DNA of 16,995 nucleotides from Erysipelotrichaceae bacterium. Lineage in GTDB: Bacteria; Bacillota_I; Bacilli_A; Erysipelotrichales; Erysipelotrichaceae. The position numbers were made by a program, and so were the translations under genes. The notes beneath the pieces are model-generated. The model was not told the DNA's origin and searched no databases. It was given only the letters and a program-made list of their open reading frames with translations. Shown here piece by piece: positions 1 through 5,878 of this stretch (position 1 is its first letter; the number at the start of each line of letters is the position of its first letter). Where the stretch lies: positions 1-16,995 of the forward strand of contig JAFZQL010000005.1 of assembly GCA_017620435.1 (NCBI GenBank). The letters are read 5' to 3'.

Positions 1-90
1 CTCCCGCTTCATATCCGGAGGGTATTCGATCTGTTCTCCGTTCCTGTACTTTCTGATACACTCCAGTTTGAATTCCTTACTGTACTTCAT
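1..90 (-). CDS. IS3-family transposase OrfA, N-terminal 30 residues (partial)
   Basis: The minus strand encodes a peptide starting MKYSKEFKLECIRKYRNGE and running open to the window edge. It resembles the N-terminus of OrfA, the helix-turn-helix subunit of IS3-family transposases (typically K-Y-S/T-x-E-F-K). A GGAGG ribosome-binding site sits about 14 nt upstream of the ATG, rather far away. In the full element OrfA binds the terminal repeats and OrfB, usually made by frameshift, carries the DDE catalytic domain; neither the rest of OrfA nor OrfB is visible. The next minus-strand codons read Q-I-E-Y-P-P-D-M-K-R-E. Whether the element is intact cannot be judged. Confidence 0.68.
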   Translation of the reverse strand, partial: MKYSKEFKLECIRKYRNGEQIEYPPDMKRE

Positions 91-97
91 AAATGAA

Positions 98-140
98 AAG
101 TGAACCTCCTTTCGTTGGTCCAACTTTAGGGGTTCACTTC
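98..140 (-). repeat. Hairpin at the IS end covering the transposase ribosome-binding site
   Basis: The arm AAGTGAACC (98-106 on the plus strand) is perfectly complementary to GGTTCACTT (131-139, with flanking G). On the minus strand this makes a 9-bp stem between the IS terminus and the bases that overlap and follow the transposase GGAGG. A transcript entering from outside the element would fold this way. A transcript starting inside the stem would not. Confidence 0.55.
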
Positions 141-142
141 AT

Positions 143-160
143 ATTCCTTACGGCTTTTTT
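143..160 (+). terminator. Orphan 3' half of an intrinsic terminator
   Basis: The sequence ATTCCTTACGGC followed by six T (155-160) has the form of the descending arm and U-tract of a plus-strand intrinsic terminator. No complementary arm (GCCGTAAGG) exists between 1 and 142, which is IS sequence. The ascending arm would therefore have to lie on the far side of the insertion sequence. This is an inference from half a structure. Confidence 0.35.
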
Positions 161-169
161 ATGAAATGT

Positions 170-198
170 GTTTTCTTAACTGATCTTTGTGTTATAAT
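170..198 (+). promoter_or_regulatory. Extended -10 promoter of the pheST operon
   Basis: TATAAT at 193-198 is preceded by TG one base upstream (190-191), a textbook extended -10. The -35 position (about 170-175, GTTTTC) matches poorly, which is tolerated with an extended -10. The predicted start near 205 places the whole T-box in the leader. The 14-mer TTGTGTTATAATTT (187-200) recurs at the parE promoter. Confidence 0.7.
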
Positions 199-204
199 TT
201 ACAG

Positions 205-397
205 GAACGAAAAGAAGAGTAGTAACTGTTGAGTATTCATGTCAGAGAATGGATCCTGGTGCTGAAAGATCCTCATGAAAGATACAGTGAATTCACTTCT
301 TAGTTGGACCAATACTCCACGTGTCATTCGCGTTAAGAATAAGAGATACAAATAAAGGTGGTAACGCGCATTTTGCGCCCTTAGGCCGCCTTTTTTA
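205..397 (+). promoter_or_regulatory. Phenylalanine T-box riboswitch leader of pheST
   Basis: Stem I can be traced. Base AAGAAG 212-217 pairs with CTTCTT 296-301, ACTGT 225-229 with ACAGT 284-288, TTCATG 236-241 with CATGAA 274-279, and GGATC 251-255 with GATCC 268-272. The 3' side of the specifier loop (289-295) holds TTC at 292-294, a Phe codon followed by a purine. An AGTA-type motif faces it at 218-224. A short hairpin, TGGA 305-308 with TCCA 316-319, fits Stem III. The antiterminator pairs 329-334 (CGCGTT) with 363-368 (AACGCG) and displays TGGT (359-362), complementary to ACCA at the end of uncharged tRNA-Phe. No Stem II or IIA/B pseudoknot fits in the 28 nt available. Uncharged tRNA-Phe should favour read-through into pheS. 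Confidence 0.9.
357..396 (+). terminator. T-box intrinsic terminator hairpin
   Basis: GGTGG (357-361) pairs with CCGCC (386-390, one G-U), TAA with TTA (381-383) across a GG bulge, and GCGCA (366-370) with TGCGC (374-378). Six T follow at 391-396. The ascending arm contains the T-box TGGT, so termination and tRNA-stabilised antitermination exclude each other. Confidence 0.85.
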
Positions 398-414
398 TTT
401 TAAGGGGGAGAATT

Positions 415-1440
415 ATGCTTGATCTCGAATTGCTTAAAAACGAGGCTTTAAAAGCCATTTCAGAAGCCGACAGCAGGACTCTGGAAGAACTCAGGATCGA
501 ATACCTGTCCAAGAAAGGAAAGATTCAGGGATTGATGGCTCAGATGAGAGAACTATCTGCCGAAGAGAAACCGAAATTCGGACAGATGGTCAACGATCTA
601 AAGAATGCCGTTTCCGCTGCAATCGATGAAAAGAAAGAAAAACTGGATAAAGAGCTTCTGAATGAAAGACTGAAGGCGGAAAAGATCGATATTACACTGG
701 ACGGCTATGTTCCTAAAACCGGTACGATGCATCCTTTAACGCTGGTACAGAAAGAACTGGAAGATGTATTTATCGGCATGGGATACAATGTTGCGGAAGG
801 TCCGGAAGTTGAAACAGATCTGTATAATTTTACCCGTGCCAATACACCGGAAGGACATCCTGCCAGAGACATGCAGGATACCTTCTATGTCGATCCGACA
901 CATCTGTTAAGATCGCAGACAACGGCAATACAGATGCGTGTTCTGGAAAAGGAAGCAGGAAATCTGCCGATCAAGGTCATCTGCCCGGGCAAGGTATACC
1001 GCAGAGACGATGATGATGCCACACATTCTCATCAGTTCATGCAGTGTGAAGGTCTCGTGATTGGTGAGAGTATTACAGTTGCCGATCTGAAGGGAACGCT
1101 GGAACTGATGATCAGAGAACTTTTCTCTAAAGAGGCCCATATCCGTTTCCGTCCATCATATTTCCCGTTCACGGAACCTTCCTTTGAAGTAGACATGACC
1201 TGCCACATCTGCGGCGGCAAAGGGTGTCCTACCTGCAAAGGAACGGGATGGATTGAGATCCTAGGTTCCGGCATGGTACATCCGAATGTACTGGAAATGG
1301 CGGGAATCGATTCCAAGAAATACACCGGCTTTGCTTTCGGTGCCGGAATCGAAAGAATTGCGATGCTGAAATATGGTATTACGGATATCAGAGATCTGTA
1401 TACCAACGATATTAGATTCCTTGAGGGATTCAAGAGATAG
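415..1440 (+). CDS. pheS: Phenylalanine--tRNA ligase, alpha subunit
   Basis: This is the catalytic subunit of the (alpha-beta)2 phenylalanyl-tRNA synthetase, a cytoplasmic class II enzyme that charges tRNA-Phe. The 341 residues match the family length. An N-terminal coiled-coil arm (about 1-95) is followed by the catalytic core: DPTHLLRSQTT (160-170), motif 2 VYRRDDDDATHSHQF (194-208), FRPSYFPFTEPSFEVD (245-260) and motif 3 FGAGIERIAMLKYG (308-321). Four cysteines (C263, C266, C271, C274) in a CxxC-GxGCxxC arrangement suggest a small metal-binding insert, which I believe is common in Firmicute PheS. The ATG follows a strong GGGGGAG site. The gene lies directly after a Phe T-box and 8 nt before pheT, so the two subunits are co-expressed in response to tRNA-Phe charging. 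Confidence 0.97.
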   Translation: MLDLELLKNEALKAISEADSRTLEELRIEYLSKKGKIQGLMAQMRELSAEEKPKFGQMVNDLKNAVSAAIDEKKEKLDKELLNERLKAEKIDITLDGYVPKTGTMHPLTLVQKELEDVFIGMGYNVAEGPEVETDLYNFTRANTPEGHPARDMQDTFYVDPTHLLRSQTTAIQMRVLEKEAGNLPIKVICPGKVYRRDDDDATHSHQFMQCEGLVIGESITVADLKGTLELMIRELFSKEAHIRFRPSYFPFTEPSFEVDMTCHICGGKGCPTCKGTGWIEILGSGMVHPNVLEMAGIDSKKYTGFAFGAGIERIAMLKYGITDIRDLYTNDIRFLEGFKR

Positions 1441-1448
1441 GAGGTCTT

Positions 1449-3845
1449 ATGAAACTAAGTTTAAAATGGCTCAGCTCATTCATGGATATCAGCGATCTTT
1501 CTGTTGAACAGATCGTCGATCAGATGGTGAAATGCGGTTTTGAAGTAGAAGAGATCATCCGTCTTTCTCAAGGAAGCGATCTGATCGTCGGAAAAGTCAT
1601 TGAATGCAGAAATCATCCGGATTCCGACCATCTGCATGTAACAAAAGTAGATATCGGTTCACAGGTTCTAGATATTGTCTGCGGCGCACCGAACTGTAGA
1701 GAAGGACTGAAAGTCATCGTTGCCCAGGTTGGCGCAAAGCTTCCTGGCGGTGAAATCAAGGCCAGCACGATCAGAGGACAGGCTTCCAACGGAATGCTTT
1801 GTTCACTGAAAGAGCTGGGTGTTGATGAAAACCTGTTGCCAGAAGATTCCTGCAGCCATAACGGGATCGAAGAACTGGATGACAGATTCGAAATAGGCGA
1901 TACGGATATCCTGAATAAACTGGGTTATGACGATACGATCCTGGATGTTTCCGTATATGCGAACAGACCGGACTGTCTTTCCATGTTTGCGATGGCAAAG
2001 GAAATGGGCGCTATCCTTGACCGTAAAGTCACTTTACCGGAATATAAAGGAAAAGCCAATATCGGAGAGAAGTCTTCTTTCAAGCTAACATCGGAATCTG
2101 AAAACTGTCCGCATTTTCTGGCAAAAGTCGTCAATCATGTAGAGATCAAGGAATCTCCGGAATGGATGAAGCAGCATCTGCGTGCAAACGGTGTGAAATG
2201 CATCAACAATCTGGTTGATATTTCCAACTATGTCATGCTGGAAACGGGTCAGCCGCTGCATTTCTATGATCTAAGAAGCAATCCTGCGATGGAGATCACT
2301 GTCAGAGATGATTTTGATGGTACATATACGGCTCTTGACGGCGTGGAATATAAGATTGAAAAGGGCGATCTGATGATCACATCGGAAGGGAAACCGATCG
2401 GTATTGCCGGAATCATGGGCGGTGACAATACCAAGATCCTGGATGATACATCGTCACTGATCATCGAAGCAGCCTTATTTGATCATGCGCAAATCAGAAG
2501 AACGGCAAACCGGCTTGGTCTGCAGACGGAAGCAGCCGCCAGATTCTCTAAAGGACTGGAACCTCTTTCCCAGAACAAGGCAGTCGACAGGGCCGCACAG
2601 CTTCTGATCGAACTCGCCGATGCAAGGGATTTTGAAGAAACAGTAGAATACGGAAAACCGGATTATCAGCCTTATCAGATCAGAGAATCATTAAGCCATC
2701 TGAATGCCCTGATCGGTAAGAACTATACCATGGAAGAAGCCACTGATGTATTAAGGAGACTGGACTTCACATATACATGCGATCAGAATGATTTTTACGT
2801 AGATATACCGTCTTACCGCTCCGTAGATTTAAAGATTCCAGAAGATATCGATGAAGAAATCGTCAGACTGACAGATTTTGACGATCTGGAATCAACACTA
2901 CCGTTGATGCCGCAGACGATCGGAAAACTCAGCAGAATGCAGAGTATGCGTAGAATCATCAGAGATACGCTCACAAATCACGGCATGTACGATACGGTAA
3001 ACTATACTCTGGTTTCCGACAAATACATAAACGATGCCGTTCTGCCGAAAGGGGAAGCCGTTGAACTTGTTTCTCCGCTTTCCGATTCCAGAAGGTATGT
3101 CAGGACTTCTTTAATGAATTCTTTACTCGAGGCGCTGTCCTACAATCTGGCACATTATAATGAAAACGTTTCTCTCTTCGAGATCTCTAAAGTCTATGCC
3201 AAAGACATTGAAGAAGAAAGACTCGGTATAATTATGCAGGGCAATCTGATCGAGAATAAAGTAAAACATCTCACTGTAACATCCGATTTCTATGTCATGA
3301 AAGGGATCCTGATGCAGATCCTGTCTATGCTTGGTTTTGAAATGGGAAGGATCACGCTGAAAGAAAACGATCTGGATACTGTACATTTCCATCCTTATCA
3401 GTCTGCAGTTCTTTATTTAGGTAATGAGGTCCTTTGCATATTCGGTAAGCTGCATCCGAATTACACAAAAACATTCAAGCTGGATGATGTCTGCTATGCC
3501 GAAATGATGCTGAGTGTTCTTGAAGAAGCGAATCCGGCAAAGGTAAAGGCCCCTGTGCTAAGCAGATATCCGTCTGTTTCCAGAGATATTTCTTTACTGC
3601 TGAATGAAGATATCAAGGCAGGGGATATTCTTGCGGAAATCAGGAAAGCAGGCGGAAAACTGGTCAAGAAAGCAGAAGTATTTGATATCTATCAGGGTGA
3701 GCACATCGATGCCGGCTTTAAGTCCGTATCTTTGAACATCGTCTATGAAGATAAAGATAAGACTTTGAAAACGGAAGAAGTCAATGAGATTCATGATAGA
3801 GTGCTGAATCAGCTTTTAAGCCATTTTAAAGCGATACAGCGCTGA
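1449..3845 (+). CDS. pheT: Phenylalanine--tRNA ligase, beta subunit
   Basis: This is the large non-catalytic subunit of phenylalanyl-tRNA synthetase, responsible for tRNA binding and editing of Tyr-tRNA-Phe. At 798 residues it is full length and carries the long bacterial domain set. There is an N-terminal EMAP/OB tRNA-binding domain at about 40-150 (VGKVIECRNHPDSDHLHVTK at its start), then B3/B4 editing domains at about 200-380, a B5 domain at about 400-480 and a catalytic-like core. The C-terminal FDX-ACB anticodon-binding domain covers about the last 95 residues (SRYPSVSRDISLLL near its start). GGAGG overlaps the end of pheS 4 nt before the ATG. It shares the T-box control of pheS. Confidence 0.97.
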   Translation: MKLSLKWLSSFMDISDLSVEQIVDQMVKCGFEVEEIIRLSQGSDLIVGKVIECRNHPDSDHLHVTKVDIGSQVLDIVCGAPNCREGLKVIVAQVGAKLPGGEIKASTIRGQASNGMLCSLKELGVDENLLPEDSCSHNGIEELDDRFEIGDTDILNKLGYDDTILDVSVYANRPDCLSMFAMAKEMGAILDRKVTLPEYKGKANIGEKSSFKLTSESENCPHFLAKVVNHVEIKESPEWMKQHLRANGVKCINNLVDISNYVMLETGQPLHFYDLRSNPAMEITVRDDFDGTYTALDGVEYKIEKGDLMITSEGKPIGIAGIMGGDNTKILDDTSSLIIEAALFDHAQIRRTANRLGLQTEAAARFSKGLEPLSQNKAVDRAAQLLIELADARDFEETVEYGKPDYQPYQIRESLSHLNALIGKNYTMEEATDVLRRLDFTYTCDQNDFYVDIPSYRSVDLKIPEDIDEEIVRLTDFDDLESTLPLMPQTIGKLSRMQSMRRIIRDTLTNHGMYDTVNYTLVSDKYINDAVLPKGEAVELVSPLSDSRRYVRTSLMNSLLEALSYNLAHYNENVSLFEISKVYAKDIEEERLGIIMQGNLIENKVKHLTVTSDFYVMKGILMQILSMLGFEMGRITLKENDLDTVHFHPYQSAVLYLGNEVLCIFGKLHPNYTKTFKLDDVCYAEMMLSVLEEANPAKVKAPVLSRYPSVSRDISLLLNEDIKAGDILAEIRKAGGKLVKKAEVFDIYQGEHIDAGFKSVSLNIVYEDKDKTLKTEEVNEIHDRVLNQLLSHFKAIQR

Positions 3846-3860
3846 TTTGAGGTAAAAACG

Positions 3861-4751
3861 ATGATTTATACTTGTACGACAAATCCCTCTCTGGACTACT
3901 TTATAACGCTTCCATCCATAGAACGCGGAAAAAACAATCGCTGTGACATGGAAATGTTCGATGCCGGTGGCAAAGGCGTCAATGTTTCCATTGTCCTCAA
4001 CAATTTCCGTATTCCATCGGTATGCCTGGGTTTTCTCGGCGGTTTTACCAAAGACTACTATCTTAGTTTCATCAGCAATTATCCGAATATCCAGCCTTTG
4101 TTTACAACGATCAAAGACAACACCAGGATCAATCTGAAGATCATGGATGACGAATATGAGACCAGCATCAACGCAAAGGGTCCGCATATTACCGATGAAG
4201 AATTCATGAAATTCAAGTCGAGACTAGGAAATATCTATTCCGATGATATCTTTGTGCTTTCCGGCAATATCGAAGAAGAAATCAAGGAAAGGATGATAGA
4301 ACTTGTGCATGACTTAAGCGATGAAGATGTTAAGATCGTTCTGGATACGGATAGAGATATCCTGGACAGATGTCTGGATACAAAAATGTTTGCGGTTAAG
4401 CTGAATGATACGAATCTTGACGGAGATGATCTGAAGGAATATGCAGCTGAACTTATGAACAAAGATATCCGTTATGTTCTTTACAGTGCGCCGCACAAGT
4501 CTTCTTACATCTTTACGAAAGACAAATACTACAAATGCGGGAATCTGAAAGACTCTTTGGTCAATACGACAGGTTCTGCCGATTCCATGGTTGCGGGATT
4601 CCTGTATGGCGTGATCAGAGGAGCTGACTGCGCGGAATCGTTCCGATATGCCAATGCGGCTTCTCTGGCTACATGCATGAGCAATGATCTGGGATCGAAA
4701 GAAAAGATCGAAGAAGTATATGAGAAAATTGAAATCAGGGAGCACGAATGA
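3861..4751 (+). CDS. PfkB-family hexose kinase (1-phosphofructokinase/tagatose-6-phosphate kinase-like)
   Basis: This is a 296-residue ribokinase-fold sugar kinase. The start TCTTNPSLDYFI corresponds to the TLNPALD start of FruK and LacC, and GGKGVNVS (about 37-44) is the first PfkB signature, so an ATP-dependent kinase for a sugar phosphate is the best guess. The second signature is unusual: family members read GAGD or GSGD, but here residues 238-242 are G-S-A-D-S. The catalytic Asp241 remains while the last anion-hole glycine is alanine. The gene is 15 nt downstream of pheT with its own GAGG site, overlaps the next gene by 4 nt, and has no PTS or sugar operon beside it. Substrate unknown. 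A non-metabolic role or weak activity is possible. Confidence 0.85.
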   Translation: MIYTCTTNPSLDYFITLPSIERGKNNRCDMEMFDAGGKGVNVSIVLNNFRIPSVCLGFLGGFTKDYYLSFISNYPNIQPLFTTIKDNTRINLKIMDDEYETSINAKGPHITDEEFMKFKSRLGNIYSDDIFVLSGNIEEEIKERMIELVHDLSDEDVKIVLDTDRDILDRCLDTKMFAVKLNDTNLDGDDLKEYAAELMNKDIRYVLYSAPHKSSYIFTKDKYYKCGNLKDSLVNTTGSADSMVAGFLYGVIRGADCAESFRYANAASLATCMSNDLGSKEKIEEVYEKIEIREHE

Positions 4752-5329
4752 AGAAAATTCTGCTTATACTGATGATGTTTCTGATGCTTTGTTCATGCAG
4801 GAATGAAGAGGAGAGAGAAACAGAGATTCCTGAATATACGTTTGAAATGCAGTCGGAACCTATCGATATGTCAGGATACGATGGCGTCACTTCAACAAGG
4901 CACAAATTCCGTATCATCAGACTTTCAGAAGTATTCCGTACGATCGACGAGAAATCCTCCGGCGTGTTTTTCATCGGCCGGACAAACTGCGGATGCTGCC
5001 AGGAAGTCGTCATGATACTGAATGAGGCAGCCATGGAATGTGATGTGAATATCTACTACATCGATCCGTATGACGAAGACTATAATCTGGTATCCGATAT
5101 GGAAATGCGGGAAAAGACAATGAACTACCTGTATGAAATTCTTGATGAGAATGAAGAAGGCGAGAAAGATCTGATGACGCCGCATCTGTTTACGGTAATC
5201 AACGGACATTTCGGCGATTCTCAGATCTGTTTTGACAATATGAGGGTCGATAATGCCGATGCGGAAAAAAAGACGAAAGCATTAAAAAAACGTTATCTGG
5301 AAATACTGGAACCGTTTAAAAAACAGTGA
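4748..5329 (+). CDS. Thioredoxin-fold lipoprotein
   Basis: The 193-residue protein begins with a short lipoprotein signal (MKKILLILMMFLMLCSC, lipobox L-C-S-C, lipidated Cys17), so it should sit on the outer face of the membrane. A charged linker follows. The segment GVFFIGRTNCGCCQEV (72-87) has the beta-strand plus C81-G-C-C84 arrangement of a thioredoxin-like active site. MTPHLFTVINGHFG further on supplies a Thr-Pro where thioredoxins have the cis-proline. This resembles the bacteriocin-transport-accessory/thioredoxin-like families, though the family is not certain. The extra Cys83 inside the motif is unusual. It overlaps the kinase by ATGA with GGGAG 5 nt before its start. Its redox partner is unknown. 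Confidence 0.75.
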   Translation: MKKILLILMMFLMLCSCRNEEERETEIPEYTFEMQSEPIDMSGYDGVTSTRHKFRIIRLSEVFRTIDEKSSGVFFIGRTNCGCCQEVVMILNEAAMECDVNIYYIDPYDEDYNLVSDMEMREKTMNYLYEILDENEEGEKDLMTPHLFTVINGHFGDSQICFDNMRVDNADAEKKTKALKKRYLEILEPFKKQ

Positions 5330-5340
5330 TATCTATCATT

Positions 5341-5370
5341 TCTTGACCTGAAAGTCAAGACTAGTAAAAT
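5341..5370 (+). promoter_or_regulatory. Promoter with a dyad over its -35 box
   Basis: TTGACC (5343-5348), a 16-nt spacer and TAAAAT (5365-5370) make a good housekeeping promoter, with a predicted start near 5377. The perfect inverted repeat TCTTGAC-N6-GTCAAGA (5341-5360) covers the -35 box and could be an operator. It has no T-tract, so it is not an obvious terminator for the preceding lipoprotein gene. A second TATAAT at 5385-5390 lacks a recognisable -35. Confidence 0.6.
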
Positions 5371-5376
5371 GCGAAT

Positions 5377-5580
5377 ATTCAATTTATAATGAAATTACCT
5401 AATGGGAATATTGAAATTCCTACATGATATTTACGGACTGTTGACCATTAGCTGCCCTTGTTGAAGACCTTAATCAGGGATCCTGAAAGCAGCTATAGAC
5501 GGACCACCTTTGGAGAAAAGGGAAATTTCTCACCCATTAGGCCTTATTAGACAAATATCAGTTTTATTTATAAAATTGAT
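5377..5580 (+). ncRNA. Candidate structured RNA (6S-like architecture, or structured leader of the next gene)
   Basis: The region has no convincing protein gene but strong nested complementarity. An outer stem, 5379-5389 with 5568-5579, forms 11 bp with one bulge. A perfect 9-bp stem pairs CCTAATGGG (5398-5406) with CCCATTAGG (5533-5541), and GAAATTCC (5413-5420) pairs with 5521-5529 with one bulge. TAGCTGC (5449-5455) pairs with GCAGCTA (5489-5495), enclosing TCAGG-GAT-CCTGA (5474-5486). A side hairpin CCTTT (5507-5511)/AAAGG (5517-5521) sits on the 3' strand and competes for one base with the 5413-5420 stem. A long closing stem, a large bubble with a hairpin on its 3' strand and an apical stem, at about 200 nt, recall 6S RNA. 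I did not recognise a diagnostic 6S sequence. The lack of a clear terminator before yneF leaves a cis leader possible. Confidence 0.45.
5557..5580 (+). repeat. AT-rich hairpin alternative to the outer RNA stem
   Basis: ATCAGTTTTA (5557-5566) pairs with TAAAATTGAT (5571-5580) with one G-U and a 4-nt loop. The 3' arm is the same segment that could pair with 5379-5389, so the two structures exclude each other. There is no T-tract after it. It lies just upstream of the yneF ribosome-binding site (GGAAGGTG, about 5587-5594). Confidence 0.45.
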
Positions 5581-5599
5581 GTGTAAGGAAGGTGTTAAT

Positions 5600-5812
5600 A
5601 TGAATCAGTTCTGGACTTCAATTCTATATTTTGTCGGCGGAGGCATCGTTGGTGCCGTAATTGCTTATTTTGTAACAAGAAAATCTTTTGAAAAACAACT
5701 GAAAGAAAATCCGCCGATCAACGAGAAAATGATCCGCGCCATGTATGCGCAGATGGGAAGAAAGCCGTCGGAAGCGCAGATCCGCGCAATCATGAAATCG
5801 ATGGGACAGTAA
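5600..5812 (+). CDS. yneF: UPF0154 (YneF-like) small membrane protein
   Basis: This 70-residue protein has one N-terminal membrane segment (FWTSILYFVGGGIVGAVIAYFV, about 4-25) followed by a basic cytoplasmic tail. The tail contains ENPPINEKMIRAMYAQMGRKPSEAQIRAIMKSM, the recognisable core of the UPF0154/YneF family. Length matches the family (about 70-75). The ATG at 5600 is chosen because GGAAGGTG lies 5-6 nt upstream. A longer reading from a TTG at 5510 would add 30 residues that do not resemble the family and would overlap the structured RNA. Function is not established. In Bacillus the gene also lies in the yne region near plsY. It ends directly in a terminator. Confidence 0.9.
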   Translation: MNQFWTSILYFVGGGIVGAVIAYFVTRKSFEKQLKENPPINEKMIRAMYAQMGRKPSEAQIRAIMKSMGQ

Positions 5813-5834
5813 AAAGCTTTGCAGATAGCTTTTT
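5811..5834 (+). terminator. Intrinsic terminator after yneF
   Basis: AAAAAGCT (5811-5818) pairs with AGCTTTTT (5827-5834) around an 8-nt loop, ending in a T-run. The ascending arm begins inside the yneF stop codon (TAA 5810-5812). Confidence 0.65.
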
Positions 5835-5843
5835 CTTATGATG

Positions 5844-5878
5844 AAAAAACCTTCCGTAGAGGAAGGTTTTATTTTTTA
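5844..5878. terminator. Bidirectional terminator between yneF and plsY
   Basis: AAAACCTTCC (5846-5855) pairs with GGAAGGTTTT (5861-5870) around GTAGA. Six A precede it and T4-A-T6 follows, so both strands have a U-tract. The plsY stop codon (TTA at 5869-5871 on the plus strand) lies in the stem, making this the terminator of plsY and a backup for yneF. Confidence 0.85.

Larger units (their letters stand above)
1..141 (-). mobile_element. Left end of an IS3-family (IS150-like) insertion sequence, partial
   Basis: Read on the minus strand, the block begins at 141 with TGAAGTGAACCCC, followed by TAAAGTTGGACC. This is the style of terminal inverted repeat I associate with the IS150 group of the IS3 family, including the TG terminus. 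It is followed within 55 bp by the start of an OrfA-type transposase. Only one end lies in the window, so the target duplication and the second repeat cannot be checked. The junction near 141 is inferred from the repeat's terminal TG and could be off by a few bases. Confidence 0.72.

Noticed and set aside
302..312. 11-bp AGTTGGACCAA in the T-box leader identical (inverted) to part of the IS terminal repeat at 115-125
   Set aside because: Short and nearly self-complementary, and it forms part of the T-box Stem III region; probably coincidence rather than a second IS end or target.
1032..1433. Long minus-strand frame opposite pheS
   Set aside because: It mirrors a strongly conserved coding region and shows no domain or start signal.
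5440..5500. Signal recognition particle RNA
   Set aside because: AAAGCAGC resembles the SRP helix 8 end, but the conserved GGAAG tetraloop region and its symmetric loop are missing.
5510..5599. TTG-initiated N-terminal extension of the UPF0154 protein
   Set aside because: It overlaps the structured RNA, lacks family similarity, and the ATG at 5600 has a good ribosome-binding site and gives the normal length.
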